Source of the DNA: Tyto alba
Lineage: Eukaryota; Chordata; Aves; Strigiformes; Tytonidae
NCBI RefSeq assembly: GCF_018691265.1
Contig: NW_024881316.1
Coordinates: forward strand, 11,158,819-11,222,818
Direction: 5' to 3'
Length of the DNA: 64,000 bases
Below are positions 1 to 10,400 of the stretch, one piece after another; the stretch's first letter is position 1, and each line of letters begins with the position of its first letter. The position numbers were made by a program, and so were the translations under genes. The notes below the pieces were generated by a model. That model had not been told where the DNA came from, searched no databases, and saw only the letters and a list, made by a program, of their open reading frames with translations.

Positions 1-535
1 TATTTCTGCAAATAAACAGTGAGACGTTTGCAAAGCTGATGGAGAAGGATGGGTGGGCAATTGGGGGGTGAAAGAAATGCAGGGGTTTTCATCTGTCAAG
101 AGTGACTTGTCCAGCCTGCCTCCCTCACACATCTAAACCCACTTTTTGACTAGCCCTGATTGGAGTTGCAAATACAGTTTTCCTTGGTTGTATTAGATTT
201 GGGGATATCTTAATGTGACATCAAAGGAAGACCCGGCCCCTCATGGCTGCTTATTTCCCAATGTAGGTGGTATTGAGGGCTCCCCATGAGCAGTGGGGCT
301 GGGTAGCACAAACGGAAAAAGAAACACCACTTGCACAAATGTTTTTTAATCAAGGAAGGCAAAGAGCACAGCAGACAAATGTGTTCAGATTACTGTCAGT
401 CTTAAACACACATCAGGAGTCTGGTCTGAAGCCCTGTGAAGTCTAAGAGTTTTTCTGTCAAGTACAGTGAGTTTTTTGGATGAGGTTCTAAGTGCAATTT
501 GTCTCCTTTTTTTCCTTGGTTGTTGGGTTTTTTCC

Positions 536-556
536 TTTTTTTTTTTTTTTTTTTTT
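536..556. repeat. T21 homopolymer
   Basis: Uninterrupted run of 21 T. It follows other T-rich patches (507-513 and about 528-533). Seen directly. No retroelement body could be recognised next to it on either side, so it is treated as a simple repeat. Confidence 0.9.
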
Positions 557-617
557 CAAAATAATGAGTAAAGCCACATCAGCTATAATGGATTGCTTCT
601 CCTCTCTCTGCTTTCAG

Positions 618-763
618 GAGCCAGGAAGAGAATCATTGAGCCATATTCTCCTGCTCCTCTGCAGAAAGCAAATGGCTATCCTTGGATATCAATCACTGGG
701 GTAAAAGCTAAGAAATGTTACCAAGGAAACGTTGTCAGGCCCACTGGCAGTCTCCTTTGTTTA
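618..763 (+). other. Candidate exon, unidentified
   Basis: A strong pyrimidine tract ending in CAG (about 596-617) looks like a 3' splice site. A consensus donor GTAAGT lies at 764-769, with a weaker alternative GTAAAA at about 701. The 146 nt between them are open in the frame beginning GCC AGG AAG, encoding a basic start followed by a Pro- and Tyr-containing stretch. I do not recognise the peptide. Splice-like signals arise often by chance in 64 kb, so this is only a candidate cassette or non-coding-RNA exon. Confidence 0.13.
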
Positions 764-2354
764 GTAAGTTTACCCATGAGCAGCATTTTATTGTTTTGAA
801 ATCAAGAAATGTTAAAATAAAATAAATACAACATCTTTGATAGACTGACCTGCTAGACACCCTCCCTGGTGTAACCAGCACCCAAAGTATATTGCTCTAC
901 TTTGATCCATCAAGTAGTTAATTCATTCATCATCTTTGGATTCATAATCTAAGCTGGCCTTCTGAATAAATACAAAGTACATTTATCACTAGGTAAAATG
1001 TGTTCTTTCTCCAAGCAGGTAAACATTAAAAATACTTGTTATCCAAAGCAAGGAAAATCAAGGACTGCAATGTGTCACATGTTGATCCAGATGTGAAGCA
1101 TGAATAATAGCAAAGCAGATGCAAAAGAGACGGAGCTGACTTTGATCGGCGAGATACTACTTTTACATTGTGTGGGTGTGTTTAGTACTCGTGAAAGCAG
1201 AGGACTAATAGCATCGATTTCAGCCAGACCTTGTGAAACAGGTGCTATGCCACACTTCCATCATCCAGCACTTACAATGTCCTCCAGCGTCAACCAGTTC
1301 CGCCTCTGCTGCCCCAGCCCGGTTTTCCTGATGCCGTGCTACCCACCGCTCAGCACCTCCCGGGAGGTGACAAGTGCCCTCGGCTGCGAGTCATTTCAGT
1401 GCAAGCTGAGGGCACCCCAAGCCTCGTAGGAGGCATTCGTGCTTTGGCAAAAATTTGCTATTTAAATAGGAGACTGTGCTGCGTGTTTCGTGACACACGC
1501 AAATAGAAACTCCGGTGTCACCATCATCTCCTTCTACAGTCCTAGAGCTCAGTCCTCACACTTCAAAGGTGGAGGACTAGTGCTATGTGGCAGTGTAGAA
1601 ATACAGGTAAACGGGAACATTACCCAGCTCAGATGAGCCGTTAAGGGTGCACGCAAAGCCTCTCCGATTTCCCACCATTTCACCTAAATTGATGCCCATT
1701 CCTGGGACTTAGGGCCTTTGGAGAGCACCTTTTTCTGAGGCCACATTCAGCATCCCTGCATTCCCCCCAAAATGAGAGTGGGGAGACTTTCAAACATGTG
1801 GGAAAAGCAGAGCCACGTGCTCATGGTGCGAGTGAAGGGAGGACTCCATTTTACGTGACCTCCACAGCCAGGCCAGCCCTGCTCTCTCACAAAGTCAGCT
1901 GTGAGGTGCCAGGATCCCAGGGCTGGCACTGGGTGGGAATGCATCCTCTGGGGGCACTGGGGCCCTAAGCAACCTTGTGCCAAAACATAATCTGAAATGA
2001 TATCAATAAAACCCATTTTTCTTATCCAGGTGCTTCCAAGCATTATAAACTTTCCCTCAGACAGAAAGGCAGTCGATGCCATAATTATTGCAAAATAAAA
2101 AGATTAAAATTGACTAATGTATTCAGGCACCAGCATCGAGTCACATATCTATCTAGTTTTACCGGCACTTTCTTGGGCAGTGCAGAGGGAGGCGAAGCAG
2201 GCAGTCCTGCTCTTTAACTAATATTCTCTGACTTATATCATTATTTCTGCTTATTTTTTTCATTTTGTCTTTAAGGACAGAGTGTCCTGCACTGCACGAT
2301 TTCGTGTGAATAACAAAATTGGGGAGGATTCTATTATCCTAGAAGGAATAAAAC

Positions 2355-2373
2355 AAAAAAAAAAAAAAAAAAA
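2355..2373. repeat. A19 homopolymer
   Basis: Run of 19 A followed by GAAAGAAG. No polyadenylation signal and transcript-like body in a convincing arrangement precedes it, although AATAAA occurs at about 2348. Simple repeat; a degenerate retroposon tail is possible but not shown. Confidence 0.85.
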
Positions 2374-2974
2374 GAAAGAAGAAATGATCCTTTCTTCTTC
2401 TGCTGACTCAAGATCTTAGAGTGTGATCAACCCTGCAACCATGGCCAGGTTGTGGGGAAGGACTCAATTGGAAGGGTTGCTCAGCTAAACGGTGACGCCC
2501 TAATGCTGGAGCAGCCCTCTGAAATCATGCTGCTCTCTGCTATCCTGGGAAGAATCAGCAGCTCACGGTCCTACCTGAGACTGGAGCGACTGTCACTTTT
2601 GGGATGCTGTGCCCGGGCTTTCATTAGACTTCACTCGCGTGCCTCCTGCAGTCTGATGGAGCCAGCTGGCGTTTTGGGTGCCAGAGGAGAGAGTTTACAT
2701 CCATACTAAATGCTGAGGAAATCTTTACAGATAAGGACGTGTGCAAATGTTTTGTCTGCTCAGGGGCCAGGCTTCGCTTTCTCCTTTCTTATTTTGTTGC
2801 CATTTGTTAGTTGAAATCCATCATGACGCTTCCTGATCTAGATCCAGATGAAGTGACCTTTCTAAAAAACATGGAGGTCTCCAGGAGATCCTGCAGTGAA
2901 AAGGATATACTGAGAACATTAACTTGAGATGCAAGCCCAGGTCTCCTTTCCTCCAAGGACTTCCTCTGCAAGGG

Positions 2975-3706
2975 ATGAAAATCAATTCCGTTTTGTTCTT
3001 TGCCTCAGTTTCCCACCTGGAGGATGGGGAAGACAGCAACTTTGTGCCTCTGAAGGAAGGGGGCTACAGTGCAGATACCCCTGTAGCCCTTTTCCCAGGG
3101 ATGAGAGATCTTCCTCTCACACCAGGAACATTTTTCTGCCCTCAGGGCTCACATATTAGGCCATTGCTCCAGAAGGGCAGCCATTTCCCAGTATCCTGGC
3201 CCCTTCCCAGTCATCCTTTTGAAAAGCAGCCACAGCATCATCCTATTGCTCCATCGAGACTCTCCAGAGTCACGGAGCGCTGTCCCTTCGTGGAGCTCAG
3301 ACTGCTCACATGCAGTGAGGATTTCAGCTCCTTGGCGGAACAATTTCCCTCTCACAAAGGGACGCTGAGTTGTGGGGGCAGGAAGGGGACCTTCCGTGGC
3401 CAGGCAGGACACCCTAGCCATGGTTTGCTGGGGGATGAACAAGCTGCAGAGGACTGCTCACCCCCACTTGCCTTCTTTCCTCCGGGCTGGATGAAAAACA
3501 ATTCCTTTAGCTGGCAGAGGAGAGTCATTATGCTTCCAGACTATCATCACTCTGCTCTGCTTACCCACTTCTATTTTCCCCTGCACACCCAAGTCCCCTT
3601 CTTGCCCCTGCAACGGCTGCAGGGAGGAGACAGCCACCGCTTGCCAACAACTTGGTGGTGGGTGGTGAGTGATGAACGACTGGTAGCTGAGAGCAGATAT
3701 ACCTAA
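2975..3706 (+). other. Open reading frame of uncertain status
   Basis: From the first ATG in the frame (2975) to the stop at 3704-3706 there are 243 codons, the longest open frame outside the GAAA array. The frame is open a little further upstream but has no earlier ATG. The product is rich in Pro, His, Ser and Leu, shows no domain, signal peptide or repeat, and matches nothing I know. The local sequence is GC-rich, which lowers stop frequency, and the opposite strand is also open for about 100 codons in two places. I infer a chance ORF; a bird-specific or non-coding-RNA ORF cannot be excluded. Confidence 0.1.
3001..3036 (+). repeat. MIR-like SINE fragment (weak)
   Basis: The segment starting TGCCTCAGTTTCCC and running into GGATGGGGAA resembles the core-adjacent part of MIR elements (GCCTCAGTTTCC followed by an AAAATGGG-type block). 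Only about 35 bp match and neither end of a MIR is recognisable, so this may be coincidence. Confidence 0.22.
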
Positions 3707-5048
3707 TGATCGCACCTCACACGAAGGAGGGAAGGTGGATGACTGAGGGTGGATAATACACAAGCAAACACAGCCTCAGCCTGGCTGATAACTCCACTCT
3801 CCTGCCTTTTGCCACTTGTGAGATGCTTGTGCTGATGCCCGAACACCATGAAAGCATGTCGGTGGATCCCATATTATAAATATGGAGGCTCTCAGAGATG
3901 CTAAAGAGCATTCATAGCGATGCTGCTGCTTTCAGAACAAACGCTTATCTGAATTAGTTGAAAACAGTATCATTTATCCTAGTGCTGTTCCCTCCTTTCC
4001 TGTCCCAACCGCAGCATCATATAAATGAAACATCCTCAGAGCAAGCTTCTTGCTCATTTGTATTGACAGTTGGTAAGAGGAGATAAAACGTGTCTCAAGA
4101 GGCTTGTCACAGCTAGGTAGTCTCTCCTATTCTCTGTTGCTCTGGGGCCTTTTCCTGCCAGCGACGAGTAACTCCGCTGAGCGGCTCTCTGTTGCAATAT
4201 TCACTGGCCTAGCTGCACAAGGTTGTGAGAGCTTGCTTTCCTGCAGGGGGAATTGCAGGCAACGAGCAAAAATGAGATAGAAACATCATAGATATTTTCT
4301 TAATTACATTAAACAATCAGAGGGAAAGAAGCCCATGCAATGCAGCAAAGTTTATAGATCAGGCAGGGTCAAAACAGATGGGGGAGAAAATACGAGGAGC
4401 CGGGAGGGTGCTGAGATGAAGTATTCCTGGCTCCTGACTCCTGCTGAAATCCCCCTCCTGGCTTTAGCCAGCTTGTGGGGCCAACTGCTGGCAAGCCAGC
4501 TGTCCTCAGCCCCCGTGGGCGAAGGCGATGGCCTGGGGAGCCTGTTCCTGTAGGAAAGGAAAATGTTGAGCAGCGGAGCTGAGCAGGGCTGTGCCCAGGG
4601 ACCCGCAGCCCTCCTGCCACATCAGCACCTGGGGGGACTGCAGAACCAAAATAACTGCAGCTATGGCACGACCAGTGCACAGCTGAGTAAGGCACAGACA
4701 AGAGAAATTCCTGACTGTTACCAGCACGGTATTTAAGCACCAGGAATGATTTTGGGCAGCTGTCTGCCGAGGGGCTTTGCAGCCGCCGTCACCCCTGCGG
4801 TCCCCTGTTCGTGCCCTGCATGGCGAAGGCGAGGCTGTGCTGTGATTTTTCATTAGCTGATTGCTTTTGCAGCCTCTGAACTTTACTCTTCGATACTTGA
4901 TCATCTGGACTTTTATTTGTTAAAGGAGGCATGACATATAACCACTTTACTAACGCATGCCTAGTTGGTTTCACCTGCTCTCGTCCCAGTCCAAAGAGAG
5001 CCCATGTAATTATCTACATACATTTCTGACTTGTTTTTTTTTTTCCAG

Positions 5049-5067
5049 GGAACCTGCTTTTATGTAT
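5049..5067 (+). other. Micro-exon-like segment
   Basis: A long T-tract ending in CCAG (about 5033-5048) is immediately followed by 19 nt and then a consensus donor GTAAGT at 5068-5073. The spacing would define a 19-nt micro-exon, or the acceptor could belong to a longer exon. No flanking exon is recognised, so the arrangement may be accidental. Confidence 0.1.
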
Positions 5068-7386
5068 GTAAGTGTTCATACGCCACCCAGTGGCTCCGAG
5101 GCGTTGGATACTGGTCTCACCAGTGACAGTCCCTCCGGGTGCCCAAACCCACTTTGCTGTGGAGGATCTCCCCAGTGGCAAGGACACGCCAGCCCAGAGC
5201 TGTGTTCTGGGGGGGTCACAGGCAGCAGCGTCCCGTGAAGCTCTTTCCAGACCCTGATGCACGTAACCACACCGCTTGCTCGCTCACCTAGCATCATCAC
5301 TCGGTCACCATGTTCTGCAGTCTCGGGGTGAGGCATCATGCTGTCAAATTAGCACGAGCTGACAGGGCACTACCTCTACACCGTTTCCAGACCCTCACAT
5401 CCGTCATGCACACATGAATACTTTCTGCCAGCTCACCTGGGCACATTCTTAGTTTTCAGCTCGCCTTTAATCAAAACAAAACACAGAAGGAAATCCCCTT
5501 GGGCCAAAGTTGGGAGCATCCTTTCCCAATCACATCTAGCTGTGAGTCCTTTGGTCAACCATAAAAATACTCTGTGCTATGGCCCCCAACCCCTCACCAG
5601 GTTTCCCTGTCTACGCTGCCTCGCACTGCTGCCCCTGGGCTGAGCAGTCAGCTATGGGGAAAAGCTGAGGGGAGAAAAAGAAATGCCACTGTACAGCTGT
5701 AGCCAGCTCCATCCCCTCTCCCATGCCGCCTCCCCCTCCTTCCCCCTTGGAAAACCCCTCTTTCCTCATCTCCAGCCCTAGGAGCCCAGCCCTAGACCAC
5801 AAAGAGATTTGGGTGGGGCCTCAGTTTCGCCTGAGCTGCCATTCCTGCCTTTCAGTTGGTTTTCCTCCTTCATTATTTTCCTATAAAACAAAGTCTTACA
5901 CTCATTACCTACCCCTTCAAAAGCCAACAGCAACTGCAAAGAGCTCTCCAGCAAGATTTACATAACATACCATCCCGCACAACAATAAATTTCCCGGCTG
6001 ACTCTCTGCTTCTTGCATCCACCAGCCTCTGCTAATTTCAAGCTTTAAGAGTATGCTCTTTGATTTGACATGTAGTTATTGGACATTACACATTCATCTT
6101 ATTCATTTCACTGTTCCCTGAGGGCATGTTCTTCACCATTTGTTGCCATAATGCTCGAAGGCAAGAAGTCATTTTTCTTATTTAGCCTCTGCTCCATTAT
6201 TATTTTGCCCTGACGCCTGCTGTCAGATGCCAGAGATGAGATGCCCCTTTGGGCAGAGCAGGCACACCCAACCATATTTGCAAAGCAAACTGTTTTCTTA
6301 ATCACCTTGAGTGAGGCAGCAGCAGTGGCTGACTTGGGAGGGAAAACCTGACACTTGTGAAGTGATGCCCTCATGATAGGCCAGGGACTGATCCTTACAC
6401 ACACAGATCTCCTCTGGAGGGAAGGATCCTGGAGGCCTCAGCCCAAAACACGGAGTTTCAATGAGGTCAGTTGCTTAAACTGTGCCCCAGCTGTATCCCA
6501 CCCTGTATGCAGGGCCAGGCAAGAGACACCCTTATCTTTACAAACACAGTGGGATCTGGGTTTCATCCCAGGACAGCTTCTTGCTGGTTTGCACAGCCAA
6601 GCAGGGGCTCAAATGAGTGTGGGGAGCTGGGCAGCAGGTCCTCCCTCCAGCTGCTTGGGGTGACTTGGCCCCTTTGGGGTCCTTCAGGAGAGAGGGGGAG
6701 ATAACAAGATGGAGAATAACTTTCTGGCCACTGAGAGAACACATGAGGCCAAGCAGCTCCCTTCCAGGATACTTTTTGTCAGAGACTGGACTTGCCAAGC
6801 ATACTGCTTCACTTTTATTACCAAAACCAGGGCAATGTTGCTACTCCATAACACTTGACCAACGTTGACCCCAAGCAGATTAGACACAGATGAGTGCCCC
6901 GCGCTCTGGGGGGGCTTGTGCTGGCTGCAACCGCTTGCACGCTTCCTGGAGCTGGCCTCTTTGTGGGTTCAAAACACCAACTCATGGATTTTAGCCTTGC
7001 AGTGCCAGCTTCTGTAATCCTGTGAGCCACACCTGAAGTACAAGGTGGGCAGAAGGATGGCTCCCATCTAGGGAGGAGCATGTGGCAGGGCTTCATGTGA
7101 AACCCAAACCAGTTTCAGCCAAAGTCCACCCTTTTGCATAGGTACCACATTCCCTTCCCAAGCATTTCTGAATCACCCTGTCTGTCTGCAAACACTAAAC
7201 ATAACAAAAGGCCACTGCAGGCTCCATCCAAGCCTGGCTATAATTAAATATATTGACTGATAGATTGAGTGTAGTTATACCTCTCCATCTGGTCTCAGCA
7301 GAGGACCACTGACATTTTGTTCATATACTCTCATTTTTTAGTCTCTTTCAGAACAAGATTTGCATCATAGCTTTTTAATGAGCTAA

Positions 7387-7465
7387 TAGTTAAAATAGCC
7401 CCCTATAATTACGCTAGAATAATCCAGCATTATTTCAGTTTAATTATAGGGGGATATCTTAACTA
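7387..7465. repeat. 79-nt fold-back hairpin (MITE-like or pre-miRNA-like)
   Basis: Arms 7387-7411 and 7441-7465 are 25 nt each and complementary at 23 positions, including the block CCCCCTATAATTA against TAATTATAGGGGG. The 29-nt centre also folds partly (GAATAAT against ATTATTT), leaving a terminal loop of about 5 nt. The outer ends read TAGTTAA and TTAACTA, so a TA dinucleotide sits at each end, as in Tc1/mariner-derived palindromic MITEs. I cannot match it to a named family. A transcribed small-RNA hairpin is the alternative. Confidence 0.75.
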
Positions 7466-10400
7466 TACATCATTTGCAGTTCTCAGTCACTCTAATGCAC
7501 AGATGTCTGAAGAAATGACATAAAACACTAGCAAGTTATAAAATATCTAGAGTGGTGCTCATTGCGTCTGTGGAAAATGATCACATCTATTTTCCGTACC
7601 TCTGCTATGCAGTCTCCCTACTCAGATTATTTCCTGCCAACCAAGAGATAATATTGAAAGCAATGGAAATAAAATACTTCACTATCTCATGTCATGCTCT
7701 GATATTGTTGACTCTTTCATTTTCATATCTCCTTGATCCTCTCATAAATCTTCACATCAACATACTATAGTTAATTTCTCCAAACCTTTAGCAGCTCTGG
7801 AAGCAAACCAATTCATAGACCTACTGCCTTCATAGCTGTGGCTGCCTTTAACTTTGTTGTGGGTTTTGTTTATTAGCATTAAATGACCAGGAAGAATTGC
7901 CCCAGGAGCACAAGTCGTTGTTATTCATGCTTCATCTCCTCTCCCCCCTCTTGGAGACCGCCACATCCCAACAAGGCAGCATTGTTGGAAACATCAGTTC
8001 GCTGCTCTGGGTAGACACATCTCTGCCACACCACGCGGCTCTTCCCTCTGAGGTAACTCCTGCTGAGGGATGCCTGTGAGAAGACCCGCAAGGACTTACT
8101 GGGAAGAGGCTGTTGTTTGGGGAGGTGTAGCTGTCACCTCTGTCCCCCCGCACTCAGCACCCCACCGTGTATTGCCACCCTCAGGCTCACCTGATGCTGT
8201 TATCGGTAGCTTGGCTGCATCCCCCTCTGTCCAAGCCTGCGTGCAGGGATCTCAGCCCCCAAGGACTCCTTACAGCTGTCACTTCTCTGGCCTAACTCAG
8301 TCATCCCTTCTCATCTTACAAGTCAATTCAATCTGCAAAAAACTCGTAGGGGGCACAAGGAAAATACAGGCAGCTGCCCTGGTCTTCATGGTCAGTGTTA
8401 GCAAAGGCAGAGTAAATATTTCCATTCCCAGCTTGGAGAAGATGGTTGGAGGGGGTGAACGTGGCAGAGCAGTCTGCAAGCGGGCCGCAATGTGGGCAAG
8501 GGATTGCCGCACAGTCCTTTTGCTGTCCCTGTAGTGTTTGGCCAGCCAGCACTGACTGCGGAGACAGGAAAATGCATCAGCTCCTGGGCACCCAGCAGAG
8601 GAGAAGGGCAGCTGCCTGAGAGGTCTGTGTGGCATCGGCCCCCGGGCTGTGGGGCTGTCTGCATGTGGAGGTACATCCCTGTCCCCACCAGCAGCTCACC
8701 GCAGGCTGCCAGCCCTGCTGGGCAAGCTCTTGTGGAGATGAGCATGCTGCCCCACGTTAGAAAGCAGGGGAATGATGAGGTGATGCCTGAGGAACCTGCA
8801 CCATTGGGTGGCAACCCCAGACACTGGTCCAGAAAGGCCGCTGAGGAAAAATCCTTCTGGATCCTGGAAGGTCAGGCTGGCTTTCTGCAACAAGAAGGGA
8901 AACTTTTGGCCTGAGAACACTACGGGCACTGGTAGCCCTTCCTCCACTCCTTCTGAGTAACCAGCTTACTCTCTGCTTCTCCCACTCCCAGGGCCTAGGA
9001 CTGGATGCTTATACAGAAGACAATCCCTTTTCCACAATTCCTGGAGTAGGGGCAGAATAAAGGCAGGGAGCTGAGATGCAGATAGGGATTTTATGTACTC
9101 CACAGATATCTTAAGACATTTCCAAACAACAACAAAAAACAAACTAACAAACAAATAATAGAATAAATTAAAATTTTGGAATATTAAATATTTTTATAGG
9201 AGAAAATATAGCATGCTCTACAATAAGCACCCTATGCAAGGAATGCAGGGGGAAACAATGTGTGTCCCCAAGTATATACTTTCACATTCACAGGTTTGCA
9301 TACTCCAGACAAGGAAAGATTCACAAGAATATTCCCCTAGGTCTGAGGACTTCCATAAAAGGAAAAGGTCAAAGATTTGCTCAGTCAACACCATTCCTCA
9401 TGTTGCCTTGTAGAACAGAATTAGAAGGAAAAGCCTTGTTCCTTGGAACAGGTGAAGCCAAAGCTGGTGGCAGTAGCCCATGAGGACAGTAACAGCTGCA
9501 CGCACACATATGCGGGCAAAGCTCAGCGGTGAGGAGATGGTGGAAGGAAGGCTAGCAAGGGTAGGCTGCGGTCTACTCGTGTGTCTCTGGCATGGAGAGG
9601 GCTGTCAGAGACAGGCTGCAACCACGCGGGAGCCCCTGCAAGTCTGCTCTGACTTTGGAGGATGCTACTGTGAGCGAGATGGGTCCCCATGAGGCAGGGA
9701 GGGATAGTTTGTATTATTGAGCAGACTGGGGAGATGGGCAGCACTTCCAGGGACGTGCGGAGCGCCACAGAGAGCACTGGGAGAGGACTGCTAGCTCCAA
9801 GGGAGGTGTGGGCAGAGCTGCATTTCTGTGCGGTCCGTGAACCAAGTACTGTTTTTAGCTTCACTTCTCTCTTTTAACACCTGTGGATCACAGAGAGGGT
9901 ATAGTAAAAGTCATAACCTCCTTGGAAAACACCTCATGGCTTTTAAACTAATCCCTTGATACTTTCAGAGGAATGCTGCATGACACTGATTAAACCTGAG
10001 GGGTTGGTCATGTTGAGGTAACACTTAGAGCTTGCAGGATGCTGTTCCCTTGCCAGGCTCATCTCTGCCTCTGCTCCTCCTGCAATAGGGGCTCCAGAGC
10101 CCCTCAAGACCATGATCCTGATGTTGATGCTCTGAGCTCACACCAGAGATGTCCCTCCTTGAGGCACTAACTCACCTTCCCTTCAAAGTGATAATGGATG
10201 TTACAAAAGACTTGTCCTTATCCCACTTATTCATCTTACAACCTCACCAGCAACCCTCTTCCTTTACAGAAATCCTTGTCTCTGGTGGGTACCTTCTTAA
10301 TTTGTTCTCCCTGTTAATTTGCTGGTGTACCTGCTTGCTATTGTGGCTCCTTTTCAAATGCAGTTGGACACTTTTTTCTACTTGGTATCTGACAAAGTAA

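Larger units (their letters stand above)
1..2354. other. Non-coding stretch without a supported gene
   Basis: No gene is recognised here. The open frames are short and overlap on both strands. The stretch holds a T21 homopolymer at 536-556 and a splice-site-flanked open segment at 618-763, listed separately. A moderately CpG-containing part at about 1140-1520 stands out a little from the AT-rich surroundings but shows no promoter element I can defend. Confidence 0.6.
2374..7386. other. Non-coding stretch without a supported gene
   Basis: Mostly unique sequence of mixed composition, GC-richer around 3.0-3.7 kb and 4.4-4.8 kb. It contains the long open frame 2975-3706, a MIR-like fragment at 3001-3036 and a micro-exon-like arrangement at 5049-5067, all listed separately. 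Nothing else is recognised. Confidence 0.55.
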
